64,000 bases of DNA from Planctomycetaceae bacterium (GTDB taxonomy: Bacteria; Planctomycetota; Planctomycetia; Planctomycetales; Planctomycetaceae), in NCBI GenBank assembly GCA_900299185.1, contig OMIV01000073.1, forward strand, positions 1 to 64,000, read 5' to 3'. The notes beneath the pieces were generated by a model. That model did no database searches and was not told the DNA's origin. It worked only from the letters and a program-made list of their open reading frames with translations. Shown here one piece after another: positions 1 through 8,888 of the stretch; the stretch's first letter is position 1; each line of letters opens with the position of its first letter. The position numbers and the translations under genes were made by a program.

Positions 1-2
1 TC

Positions 3-80
3 GCCACTCGCTACGAGAAAAAGGCTCAAAACTTCCTCGCCTTCGTCCAACTGGCTTCCATCATAATCCTGCTCAAATAG
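3..80 (+). mobile_element. 3' end of an IS transposase (IS5-like), cut by the window edge
   Basis: The first frame-3 codons encode a 25-residue tail, with ATRYEKKAQNFLAF followed by a hydrophobic segment and a TAG stop at 78-80. This resembles the usual C-terminus of DDE transposases of the IS5 group (pattern T-R-Y-[ED]-K-x-A-x-N-[FY]-L-A followed by a hydrophobic helix). That helix carries no catalytic residue, so only the family resemblance can be judged. The body of the element lies outside the window, and no clear terminal inverted repeat was found just downstream. It could be intact or a remnant. Confidence 0.6.
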
Positions 81-352
81 AAAATACACAGGCGATGCAA
101 CACAGCGTCCACACGACCTAGGCATCGAGCAACGCTTTCAATGGAGTCGCCAACACTCCGACTATAACCATGACTTCAACGAGTTTCAGTTCAAACGGAA
201 TTGCATCAACCAGCTTGCGGCCAATCGCAGTCTTAATCTGCCACGACATCGGAACTTGGAAGCTCCTTTGACGCCGCGAGATTCCAAACTGTCACATCAA
301 TCCATCGAACTTTTCAAAGTTTTTCGATCACATACTCAATACGACGGTCGCG
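81..352. other. Non-coding or degenerate sequence between IS tail and STAND gene
   Basis: No convincing gene is seen. The STAND reading frame is open from 272 onward but has no ATG. An N-terminal effector domain would be expected upstream of the NTPase in this family. It may have been lost here or decayed after the IS insertion. Confidence 0.4.
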
Positions 353-1228
353 TTGTCCGCCCCGACTCGCCTTCAACAGCGGCAGCTCAAAGCCTTTGAG
401 GGGCGCGATGCGGAGTTAGATCAACTCGATGCCGATTGGCAGGCGGCTTTGGGAAATGCGCCTGGTCGAGCGAAGGTTGTGTCACTGGTGGCGATCGGCG
501 GGGCGGGCAAGACGACGGTGGCGGTGCGGTAGAAGAACCGGCTGTTGCAGCGGGCTGAGCATGGTGGCGTCGAGCGGTATTTCGATTGGTCGTTCTACAG
601 TCAGGGCACGCGCGGCGTCGGCGACGAGACTGCCGCGCGGAGCGTGGGCGATGCCACTTCGTTCTTGGCCGAGGCTCTCAAGTTCTTCGGCGATCGCGAG
701 TTGGCCGAGAGTCCCGCACCCGCTTGGGACAAGGGCGCGCGGCTGGCGACGTTGGTGGCTCAGCAGCACTCGCTGTTGATCTTGGATGGGCTCGAGCCTT
801 TGCAGCATCCGCCGGGCCCGCAAGTCGGAGAACTGCTCGACGACGGTTTGAAGGCGTTGTTCTTCGGTCTGCAAACGGCGGATCGCGGGCTGTGTGTGGT
901 CACGACGCGCGAGCGTCTGAGAGACCTCGACGCGACCGACGGCTGCAGCACGTCGTCTCGAAAGTTGGACCACTTGAGCGACGACGCCGGAGCCGCCGTA
1001 CTGCGAGGTCATGGCGTGACTGGGCCTATGGAAGAATTGCGACAGGTGAGTCGCGAGGTGCGCGGGCATGCGTTGACACTGTCGCTGATGGGCCAGTTCT
1101 TGAAACTGGCGTTCGAGAAGCCGGACATCGCTCAGCGCGACTGTTTTCAGTTTCAAGAGGCAGACAAGGAAGTTCAGAACGGTCACGCCTTCCGCGTCTT
1201 CGCGGCATATGAAGAGTGGCTGCTCCGC

Positions 1229-1374
1229 GTAGGTTGGGACTCTGTCCCGACCAAGTCTGTTGTGACTCCAGTCACGCCGGCACCCTCGCCGCTCGACCGC
1301 GCCACACCGATGGACGAGCCGAGCGCAAATCAGAAGACAAAGGCGAAAGCGGACGGGATGGAATCCCATCCTAC
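1229..1374 (+). repeat. Palindromic element A1 inserted in frame in the STAND gene
   Basis: The left end GTAGGTTGGGACTCTGTCCC is matched by an inverted right end reading GTAGGATGGGATTCCATCCC, with five mismatches over 21 bp. Each end also folds on itself (GGGA..TCCC). The insert is translated as VGWDSVPT...DGMESHPT. It interrupts a helical region between EEWLL and ERLVAILRLLGLF. Confidence 0.8.
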
Positions 1375-1750
1375 GGGGGAGCGACTCGTCGCGATCTTGC
1401 GGTTGCTGGGATTGTTTGACCGACCGGCGACTCCGGACTGTGTGGCGGCGTTGTGTGCCGAGCCGCTGCCGGGTTTGAACGAACCGCTGCTGAACCTGAG
1501 CAACAAAGAATGGACCATCGCCGTCAACCGGCTGAAGGAACTCGACCTGATCGAGCCCCTGCCGTGGCAGCCCGTCTCAACCGTCATGGGCTATGGGGAA
1601 GACGCGGCTCGTGGAGTATTTGGTACATGGGAAGACATCGGCGAGCCGCAGCCGCATGCCGTTCCGGCGGTGAGAGTCCCGCTGCGAATGTCGCTCGACG
1701 CTCACCCGGTGCTGCGCGAGTACTTCGCCGAGCGGCTGCGAAGTGAGCCT

Positions 1751-1863
1751 GTGGTCGCCTTCCGCTCCGCGAAAGAGCGTCTTGGTGCCAAGCCCTCGAC
1801 AGCGGATTCACCTTCGGACGCCGCCGAAAGCGGACGCTCTTTCGCGGAGCGAAAGGCGACCAC
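1751..1863 (+). repeat. Palindromic element B inserted in frame in the STAND gene
   Basis: A 30-bp inverted repeat (1751-1780 and 1834-1863) pairs with only one mismatch. The ends read GTGGTCGCCTT and AAGGCGACCAC. The 53-bp centre is unpaired. The insert is translated as VVAFRSAKER...GRSFAERKATT, a sequence that is foreign to the surrounding fold. Confidence 0.85.
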
Positions 1864-2601
1864 AAACACGTTCCAGCTCGCGCACGCGCGGTTGTTCGAG
1901 CACTTGCGACAGAGCGTGCCGTACTGGCCCGAGGGTCGTGAGGGCTTGCTGCCGCTGTATCAGGCCGTCGCTCACGGCTGCCTCGCCGGTCGTTTTCAAG
2001 AAGCCTGCGACGACGTGTCTCGCAACCGCATCCTGCGCGGCACCGCTGGCACGCACGCGTTCTACAGCCGTAACAAGCTCGGCTTGCTGAGCTTGGACCT
2101 CGCGGCGGTGGCTTGTTTCTTCGTCGCCCCGTGGTCGCGGCTGGCGGAGTCGCTCGCCCCCGGCGCTCAAGCGTGGCTGCTGAGCGACGCCGCCTATAGC
2201 CTCCGTGCCCTGAACCGCCTCACCGAAGCCCGCGATGCCTTTCGGGCTGCACTAGGCTTGGCAGTTGCCGAAGAGAATTGGAAGGCGGCGGCTATCCGAG
2301 CCAGCAACCTGAGCGAACTGGAACTCACGCTGGGCGAGGTGGCTGCCGCCGAGGCGACGGCGGCGCAGTCCGTCACCTTCGCCGACCGCAGCGGCGACTG
2401 GTCGCAGAAGATGAGAAGGCGCGCGACGCACGCCGACGCGTTGCACCAAGCGGGGCGGCGAGCGGAGAGCTGCTCGCTGTTTGCCGAGGCCGAGGCCCTG
2501 CAATTCAAATCACAGCCCGACTACCCGCAGCTCTACTCGCTGCCGGGCTATCGCTATTGCGACCTGCTGCTGGCCGCTTGCGAGCGGGCCGCATGGCAAA
2601 G

Positions 2602-2763
2602 TGGCCATCACGCTCCGCGTGATGAGCCTTCCACACGCGACCTGGATGCCTCGTTGCGCGTCGTTTCCTCGAACGGCACTGCTGAGACGTTTCTGCCATC
2701 GACCTCGGATGGAACGCAGGGAGCCGATTCTGCGAAGGCTCATCACGTGGAACGTGATGGCTA
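2602..2763 (+). repeat. Palindromic element C inserted in frame in the STAND gene
   Basis: A 30-bp inverted repeat (2602-2631 and 2734-2763) pairs with three mismatches. The arms contain ATCACGCTCCGCGTGAT and ATCACGTGGAACGTGAT, so each arm is itself palindromic. The insert sits between ACERAAWQ and EILDAVERRA in the translation. Confidence 0.85.
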
Positions 2764-3182
2764 CATTGAAATACTCGACGCTGTTGAACGACGAGCGACG
2801 CAAACGTTGGAGTGGGCGATCCAGAATCGACTGTCGCTTCTGACCATCGCCCTCGATCACTTAACGCTGGGCCGCGTGTTGTTGCTGCGAGCGGTGCTGA
2901 CCGGTGCGGCGACCGCCGAGCGGCTCGGTCCCGCTCGCGACGCTCTGGCCACCGCCCTGCACACGCTCCGTCAGGCGAACTTCAGCTACATGCTTCCGCA
3001 CGCGTTGTTGCCGAGTGCGTGGTGTCACGTGTTGTTGGGCGAGCGGGATTCGGCGGAGCAGCGGTTGAACGAAGCCTTCCAACTGGCAACGCGGTGCGGG
3101 AACTCTTCGACCAACGACTTTCAGGGCGGCATGCGACTGCACCTGATCGACACCCTGCTGCACCGCGCTTGCCTCTTCGGCT

Positions 3183-3329
3183 GTAGGTTGGGACTCTGTC
3201 CCGACCTCGTCCGTTGGGACTCCAGTCACGACGGCTCCGTCTCCGCTCAACCGCGCCCGTCCAAAAAGCGAGCTACATTCCATTCAGAAGACAATGACGA
3301 AGAAGGTCGGGATGGAATCCCAACCTACA
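3183..3329 (+). repeat. Palindromic element A2, second copy of the A1 family
   Basis: The ends match element A1 (GTAGGTTGGGACTCTGTCCC...GGGATGGAATCCCAACCTAC). The terminal inverted repeats have three mismatches over 25 bp. The host gene reads this copy in a different frame from A1 (CRLGLCPD rather than VGWDSVPT), yet it still contains no stop codon. Length is 147 bp, or 49 codons. Confidence 0.8.
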
Positions 3330-3527
3330 ACTATCCGTGGCAAGATTCCTCACCAGCCGCCGACCTCACGCTGGCCGCGCATCTCATCAAAGTCACCGGC
3401 TACCACCGCCGAGACGAAGAACTCGCCGACGCTCAGGCGGCGCTCGGTCAGTCAGCCGAATAGGCCCCTCGTTCCAGCGAGTGCTGACAGCAAATCGAGG
3501 CTGCTCGACGTGATGTACTTACTCGTA

Positions 3528-4931
3528 CTACGCCGCGATGGGCTTGCCGCTGCTGATGGCGAAGGGGCGGTTGGTGCTGTCGTAGAAGTGGCCGCTGGGG
3601 TCGATGCCCAGTGCGTGAAAGATCGTCGCGGTGACGTCCCAGGGGCCGTACTTCGTGCTCGTCGGATAGGCCGCGTGTCGGTCGGTCGCACCAATCGTCG
3701 CACCGCCGCGCACTCCGGCTCCGGCCATCACGATCGAGTACGCCGCCGGCCAATGCTTGCGACCAGCGGTTGCTCCGGCGAACCGAGACTCCAACGCCAC
3801 CAACGGGGCTCGACCGAACTCGCCCATGCAGATCACCAACGTCGTCGCCAGCAGACCGCGCTGATCGAGATCTTCCAACAGCGCCGAGAAGCTCTGATCG
3901 AAACGCGGCAACAAGGACCGGCCCATCACGTCGAAGATGTCGTTGTGAGTGTCCCAACCAAACTGCTCTTCATCGTCGGGGTAACGGTCTTGGCCGCGGT
4001 TCGAGTGATTCCACATCACAGTGACCAACGGCACTTCGGCTTCCACCAACCGCCGCGCCAACAAGCACGCCTGACCGGGACGATGTCGGCCATATCGCTC
4101 GCGCGTCTCAGGGCGTTCGCGTTCGAGATCCAACGCATCCCGCGCCGCCGGGCGATCGAGCATCGCATAGGCTTGCTGATAGATCGACTGCATTTCGAAC
4201 GCGGGCTGCGATGACGGCGATTGAGTTCGCTCTAACTGCTGTAAAAGCCGGCGTCGGCGAGAGTGCCGCTGCGAGTCCAGTTCATCGAGTCGCTCCAAAC
4301 CTTCGACCGCCGCTTGCCCCGAAGTCATGTCGCCGATCATGAGCGAATCAAAGCGACGGCCCAGCAAGCCGGGATACTGCCCCGGCCCCGGTTCAAACGG
4401 GACCAACGCCGGACCATTCACGAGCACCGAAGTCCGTAAGAACTTGGCCGACGGACGAACCTGCTCCAGCACCGAGCCATAGAACGGATGATCGATCTCG
4501 CGCGGCGCCGGGTTCGACGACCGACGCACGTGATACTGCCCCGTCAGAGCGAGATAGAGCGCCGAGCCATGATCGAGATCCTCATGCGACATCGACTTCA
4601 CGATGGCATAGCGATCGGCCAGTCGAGCGAGCTGCGGCAAGTGCTCACACAAGAACGTGCCGGGGACCGAGGACTCGATCGCCCCAAACTCACCGCGCAC
4701 TTCCAGCGGCGCATCTGGCCGAGGATCGAAGGTCTCCAACTGGCTTTGACCACCATTGGCCACGACAACCAAGACCGACTTCGCGCGACCAAATCCGTCT
4801 GCGCGATTGACTGCTCGCGATGCGGCGTCACTCGCCAAGTCCGCCGCTGGAGCAAGCCGCAGCCGCAGAGCTTCAGCCCACCAGGCCAAGCCCGCTCCGC
4901 TGGCGATGCTCAAACAATCTCGGCGACGCAT
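3528..4931 (-). CDS. DUF1501 family protein with Tat-type leader
   Basis: This 467-aa protein begins MRRRDCLSIASGAGLAWWAEAL, a twin-arginine leader of the kind common on planctomycete DUF1501 proteins, so export by Tat is inferred. DUF1501 belongs to the alkaline phosphatase/sulfatase superfamily. Its substrate is unknown, and such genes often sit beside PSD1 genes. Visible family marks are VLVVANGGQSQLETFDPRPDAP near the N-terminus, HEDLDHGSALYLALTG, and the C-terminal CMGEFGRAPLV...GRKHWPAAYSIVMAGAGV. It ends ...ISSGKPIAA. It lies tail to tail with the STAND gene. The start at 4931 is an ATG that places RR directly at the N-terminus. Confidence 0.88.
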   Translation of the reverse strand: MRRRDCLSIASGAGLAWWAEALRLRLAPAADLASDAASRAVNRADGFGRAKSVLVVVANGGQSQLETFDPRPDAPLEVRGEFGAIESSVPGTFLCEHLPQLARLADRYAIVKSMSHEDLDHGSALYLALTGQYHVRRSSNPAPREIDHPFYGSVLEQVRPSAKFLRTSVLVNGPALVPFEPGPGQYPGLLGRRFDSLMIGDMTSGQAAVEGLERLDELDSQRHSRRRRLLQQLERTQSPSSQPAFEMQSIYQQAYAMLDRPAARDALDLERERPETRERYGRHRPGQACLLARRLVEAEVPLVTVMWNHSNRGQDRYPDDEEQFGWDTHNDIFDVMGRSLLPRFDQSFSALLEDLDQRGLLATTLVICMGEFGRAPLVALESRFAGATAGRKHWPAAYSIVMAGAGVRGGATIGATDRHAAYPTSTKYGPWDVTATIFHALGIDPSGHFYDSTNRPFAISSGKPIAA

Positions 4932-5176
4932 CAGGTGATCCTTGAAGTCCTCGACTCAAACGGAAGTCACTCTGATGTAACGCAAGCCAGCGGTTCTCGC
5001 CAAAGGCTCGCCGTCCGGTTGGACCAAAGTGGAAATGGGATAGAGTTGCCGAAGCCCGCCGAACCCAGCCAGAACGAGAGGCTGTTATCAGACGCACTCG
5101 ATCAACTGGCTGGTGACTGCGACTCACTCGTTGACCCAGCACGCCACCGCTACTTCCACTCGCAAAGGATTCATCT

Positions 5177-6589
5177 ATGAGCAATGTCTCTGACTACGGG
5201 GCCGTTGGTGATGGTCTGGCCGACGATACCGAGGCCATTCAGCATGCGATCAATGACGGCGATGGTGTGATTGAGTTTCCGCGCGGCACGTATCTGATCT
5301 CGAAGCCATTGCGAGTTGAGCTTTCCAAAGTTGGTCGCACGAGCATTCATGGATCAGGCGGAGTCGCCAAGTTGGTCATGGCCGGACCAGGCCCCGCGAT
5401 CTCGATCGAAGCGACTCATAGCGCGACCGCCGACCCAGCCGGGTTTCGTCCCGATGAATGGCAGAACGAACGCATGCCAACCGTCGATGGCATCGAGATC
5501 GAAGGTCGTCATCCCGAAGCCGACGGCATCAGCATCGTCGGTGCCATGCAGACCACTCTGACGAGAGTCCTGATTCGTGAGGTTCGCACGGCGGTCTACA
5601 TTACCAAGCGAGCTCGCAACGTGCTGATCGACTCATGCCACTTCTACAACAACACCAACATCGGCGTGCATCTGGACTCGGTGAATCTGCATCAGACCAT
5701 CATCGCCGACTCGCACATCAGCTATTGCCGACGAGGCGGCATTCGGATCGAGAACAGTGAGATCCGCAACCTGCAAATCACCGGCAACGACATCGAATAC
5801 AACAACAACCGAGCGTTCTCGAAGAAGTTCCCCGATGCCGAAGCGGAAGCCACCGCCGAGATCTACATCGACGCGGGCGAGAAAGGCACGGTGCGCGAAG
5901 GCACCATCTCGAGTAACACGATTCAAGCGACCTACAGCTCGAACGGCGCCAACATTTGGATGATCGGCGGTGGCCCCAACGGCAAGCACAAGGCGGGCAT
6001 GTGGACCATCACCGGCAATCTGATCGGCAGCCAGTGCAACAACATTCGTTTGCAGTATTGCCGAGGCGTCAACATCACCGGCAACTACATCTACAGCGGC
6101 CACAATCGCAACGTGTTGATCGAGCACTCGCGCAACATCGTGCTGGGCTCCAACACAATCGGCCATAACCCGGACTACAACGACAAGGAACTCGCGACCG
6201 GTGTCCGCATCGTTGATTCGATCAACTGCAACGTCACCGGCCTGCTGATTCAAGATGCCGAAGCCGACGGCCATACGATCAAGGATGCCGTGCCCTTGGT
6301 GCGAGACGCGCTCGTCGAAGTTGTCCGTTGCCAACGTATGAACGTGACCGGTTGCCAGATCCTGGATGGCACGCCCATCAGCTTGCTGTTTGAGGATTGC
6401 TCCGACGTGCTCGCTTCAAGCAACACCGTTTGCGATCAACGCGAGGTGAAGAAGACGACTCATGGCATCGTCTTCCGAGGCAAAGGCAGCGGAAATCTCT
6501 GCTGTCAAAATCGAGTGGCCGGAGCGACGGTTGCCGCCATCGAAGACAACGGAATCGCACGGCTCAACGGCAACTTCGTCGACAACTAA
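5177..6589 (+). CDS. Right-handed beta-helix (pectate-lyase-like) protein
   Basis: This 470-aa protein opens with VSDYGAVGDGLADDTEAIQHAI, the usual start of the pectate lyase superfamily/GH55-type beta-helix fold. It continues with FPRGTYLIS and many parallel-helix rungs (LIDSCHFYNNTNIGVHLDS, NLQITGNDIEYNNN, VNITGNYIYSGHNRN, IVLGSNTIGHNPDYN). The fold binds or cleaves polysaccharides in many relatives, but no catalytic residues can be assigned here. No signal peptide is visible, so it may be cytoplasmic or exported by another route. It is transcribed divergently from the DUF1501 gene, with 245 bp between the starts. Confidence 0.8.
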   Translation: MSNVSDYGAVGDGLADDTEAIQHAINDGDGVIEFPRGTYLISKPLRVELSKVGRTSIHGSGGVAKLVMAGPGPAISIEATHSATADPAGFRPDEWQNERMPTVDGIEIEGRHPEADGISIVGAMQTTLTRVLIREVRTAVYITKRARNVLIDSCHFYNNTNIGVHLDSVNLHQTIIADSHISYCRRGGIRIENSEIRNLQITGNDIEYNNNRAFSKKFPDAEAEATAEIYIDAGEKGTVREGTISSNTIQATYSSNGANIWMIGGGPNGKHKAGMWTITGNLIGSQCNNIRLQYCRGVNITGNYIYSGHNRNVLIEHSRNIVLGSNTIGHNPDYNDKELATGVRIVDSINCNVTGLLIQDAEADGHTIKDAVPLVRDALVEVVRCQRMNVTGCQILDGTPISLLFEDCSDVLASSNTVCDQREVKKTTHGIVFRGKGSGNLCCQNRVAGATVAAIEDNGIARLNGNFVDN

Positions 6590-6624
6590 GACGAGCGCCG
6601 CCGCAATCACTTTCCAATTTGAAT

Positions 6625-6708
6625 TGGGTGGCACGCTCTGACCAACGGGAAGGGCGTGGTCGAGCTAAGTGAGCACACGCCCTTCGAGTACTCAGGGCGT
6701 GCCACCCA
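6625..6708. repeat. Nested palindromic repeat, possible transcript end
   Basis: The outer arms TGGGTGGCACGC (from 6625) and GCGTGCCACCCA (to 6708) pair. Inner arms GAAGGGCGTG (6649-6658) and CACGCCCTTC (6676-6685) form a second stem. It lies just after the beta-helix gene and resembles a dispersed REP/MITE-like element. No U-tract follows. Confidence 0.7.
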
Positions 6709-6860
6709 CTTCGGGAAGTTATGGATGCCTCGTTCCTAAGAAGAGCAACGACCAGCAACCAACTTGACCGTCCCAGCCACAACTGATCCAAGCTTGATGC
6801 GAATCCATCAGCGAACGTCGGCTCTGGCTGCGGAGCATTCGCATCACCACGAAACACTTC

Positions 6861-7595
6861 ATGAGGATTCATTCCGTGCCGCGCGACTACATCGCCTTCG
6901 ATATTGAAACAGCCAAGATCGTTCCTGGTGACGACTTCATTTGGAAGCCGCATCGACCGTTGGGTATCTCGTGCATCGCGTCTCAACAAAGTGATGAGCC
7001 AGAGCCGCGCGTGTGGCTGACTCGCGGAGTCGATGGTGAACCTGCACCGCAGATGTCGCGAGCAGACTTGGCCGCCTTCGTGAAGCACATGAGCGAACTG
7101 GCCGCTAAGGGAGTTGCTCCTCTGACCTGGAATGGCTTGTCGTTCGACTTCGATATCTTGGCGGAAGAATCTGGGCTGGCCGACGAGGGCAAACAACTGG
7201 CGATGAATCATGTCGACATGATGTTTCACGTCGTGGGCGAGAAGGGTTTTCCCGTCGGGCTCAATAGCGCCGCCGCGGGTCTGGGGCTGCCCGGAAAGCT
7301 GGAAGGAGTGGAAGGCGTTCACGCTCCTGTTCTATGGGCCGAGCGTCAGTTTGATGTCGTGCTGAAGTACGTGCAGCAAGACGTGAGGACGACGTTGTCC
7401 GTCGCTCGCGAGTGTGAGCGACGCAAGTCGTTCGCTTGGAAGACTCGCAAAGGCACCATTAGCACGATGAACCTGTCGCGCGGCTGGCTGACGGTCAAAG
7501 AGGTTCTCAACCTGCCGCTCCCCGATACGTCTTGGATGACTAACGCGCCGAATCGTCGTGACTTCTACGAGTGGGCGAGCGCTGCGCCGCAGTGA
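6861..7595 (+). CDS. DEDDy-type 3'-5' exonuclease-like protein
   Basis: This 244-aa protein shows an RNase H-like exonuclease pattern. ExoI is FDIET with D14 and E16. ExoII is WNGLSFDF with D96. ExoIII has the Y-x3-D form YVQQD (Y170, D174). These are the acidic metal ligands of DEDDy proofreading-type nucleases, so single-strand nucleic acid trimming is a reasonable inference. No polymerase or helicase domain is attached. The C-terminal 50 residues (MNLSRGWLTVKEVLNLPLPD) are not recognised. An ATG at 6861 is used. GTG codons shortly after are alternatives. Confidence 0.7.
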   Translation: MRIHSVPRDYIAFDIETAKIVPGDDFIWKPHRPLGISCIASQQSDEPEPRVWLTRGVDGEPAPQMSRADLAAFVKHMSELAAKGVAPLTWNGLSFDFDILAEESGLADEGKQLAMNHVDMMFHVVGEKGFPVGLNSAAAGLGLPGKLEGVEGVHAPVLWAERQFDVVLKYVQQDVRTTLSVARECERRKSFAWKTRKGTISTMNLSRGWLTVKEVLNLPLPDTSWMTNAPNRRDFYEWASAAPQ

Positions 7596-7615
7596 AAACT
7601 CTTCGGTTGATCAAT

Positions 7616-7666
7616 CTCAGTCGCAGAGCGACTGAGCTACGTAGGCGAGTTGCTCCGCGACTCGCT
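7616..7666. repeat. CTACGTAG-centred palindromic repeat, copy 1
   Basis: A hairpin CAGTCGCAGAGCGACTG is followed by CTACGTAG (7637-7644) and a second hairpin GCGAGTTGCTCCGCGACTCGC. The same layout is found at 24485-24533, 31984-32036 and 38207-38256. It lies in the gap between the exonuclease-like gene and lipA. Small open frames across it are products of the repeat and not genes. Confidence 0.85.
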
Positions 7667-7889
7667 CAATGCAGGGTTCAAGTCTTCAAGCAGCACGAGC
7701 CACTCAAGTGCGAGCGGTTTGCTCGACACGAAACCGCTCGCCATTATCTGCCGTACGATTGAACGACGGATGTGATGAGCGTTCGCACGACGCTCGTGTG
7801 ACGGGCTCGCACCAGCGATTTCGACGCCAAGCCCGCGACTCTTGCAAGCCGTCTGGTCCCTCTGAACTTCACTTTGAAATCAGTTTCAC

Positions 7890-8822
7890 ATGATTGAGTC
7901 TGCACTTTCTCTTCCAGTCCTGACGCTTGAATCTGAACCCGAGCCGCCGCGCGAAGTTCGTCGATTGCCTCGTTGGCTGAAGCGGCCGCTCCCTAAGCCG
8001 GGCATGTTCTATACGAGTTCGGTGATTGAGGACTTGCGGCTCGAAACGGTCTGCGAGAGTGCCAAGTGTCCGAACCGCACCGAGTGTTGGTCGCAGCAAA
8101 CTGCCACCTTCATGATCCTCGGCAATGTGTGTACGAGGCCGTGTGGCTTCTGCTCTGTGCCGCGCGGCAAGACCGAGCAAGTGCAGGCCGATGAACCTCA
8201 ACGTCTGGCGGAAGCGACCAAGCGGTTGGGCCTGAAGTACGTCGTCATCACGTCGGTAACGCGAGATGATCTCGAAGACGGCGGAGCCGAGCACTTCTAT
8301 CAATGCGTGAAAGTGGTGCGAGAAGAAACTGGTGCGCGGATTGAAGTGCTGACTCCAGACTTCTTAGGCAACAAGGCTGCGATCAATCGAGTCATTGAAG
8401 CGCGGCCCGACGTCTTCAATCACAACACCGAGACCGTGCCGCGTCTGTATCACCGCGTGCGACGCAATGCCGAGTACCAACGCACGCTCGACTTGCTGGC
8501 CCAAGTGAAACAGCAAGCTCCCGAGATGCCGACCAAGAGCGGCTTGATGCTCGGTCTGGGCGAGACTCATGAAGAGCTCTTCGAAGTGCTCGCTGACCTG
8601 CGCGAAGTTGGCTGCGACATGCTGACGCTGGGACAATATTTACAGCCCAGTCCGGCTCACTTACCGGTCGAGCGTTACTTGCCGCCGGAAGAGTTCGACG
8701 AGATCGGCGAACGAGCCCGACAGCTCGGCTTCAGCATGGTCGCCAGCGGTCCGTTCGTGCGTTCCAGCTATCACGCCGGCGAAATGGCTGACGAACACGC
8801 TCTGACGTTTGAGCTGACATAG
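7890..8822 (+). CDS. lipA: Lipoyl synthase LipA
   Basis: This 310-aa radical-SAM enzyme inserts two sulfur atoms into octanoyl-protein to form the lipoyl cofactor of 2-oxoacid dehydrogenases and the glycine cleavage system. It acts in the cytoplasm. The auxiliary [4Fe-4S] ligands are C55, C60 and C66 (CESAKCPNRTEC). The SAM cluster is C81-x3-C85-x2-C88 (CTRPCGFC). The C-terminal RSSY motif that binds the auxiliary cluster is at about 291-294. Length matches the family. No lipB is adjacent, so the gene stands alone between an exonuclease-like gene and PSD1. Confidence 0.97.
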   Translation: MIESALSLPVLTLESEPEPPREVRRLPRWLKRPLPKPGMFYTSSVIEDLRLETVCESAKCPNRTECWSQQTATFMILGNVCTRPCGFCSVPRGKTEQVQADEPQRLAEATKRLGLKYVVITSVTRDDLEDGGAEHFYQCVKVVREETGARIEVLTPDFLGNKAAINRVIEARPDVFNHNTETVPRLYHRVRRNAEYQRTLDLLAQVKQQAPEMPTKSGLMLGLGETHEELFEVLADLREVGCDMLTLGQYLQPSPAHLPVERYLPPEEFDEIGERARQLGFSMVASGPFVRSSYHAGEMADEHALTFELT

Positions 8823-8888
8823 ATCATCGCTCCTCGCCGCCAGCTCCTCTCAAACCCATCACTCACTCAGTCCGCAGAGGGATTCTTG

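Larger units (their letters stand above)
353..3463 (+). pseudogene. STAND-type NTPase with TPR-like C-terminus, interrupted by a stop codon
   Basis: The frame reads SAPTRLQQRQLKAF..GRDAELDQLDADW, then a Walker A motif GGAGKTTV (about 497-520). An in-frame TAG follows at 530-532, after which the same frame runs open to 3463 (972 codons from a TTG at 545). Downstream motifs fit the same family: DWSFYSQGTR, WDKGARL, a Walker B-like LLILDGLEPLQ, a sensor-like CVVTTRE, and a helical repeat C-terminus with TPR character (DAAYSLRALNRLTEARDAF). STAND NTPases act as ATP-dependent signalling or defence switches. Four palindromic elements (1229-1374, 1751-1863, 2602-2763, 3183-3329) add about 190 codons without breaking the frame. 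A product starting after the TAG would lack the P-loop, so the gene is probably inactive unless the stop is read through or is a sequencing error. The start at 353 (TTG) is a guess. Confidence 0.75.

Noticed and set aside
482-1369. Minus-strand frame of 295 codons
   Set aside because: It lies fully opposite the STAND gene, whose plus-strand translation has clear family motifs. The minus frame is Arg/Gln-rich shadow.
7571-7762. Small plus-strand gene of 63 codons
   Set aside because: It begins inside the end of the exonuclease-like gene and is mostly the CTACGTAG repeat in translation.
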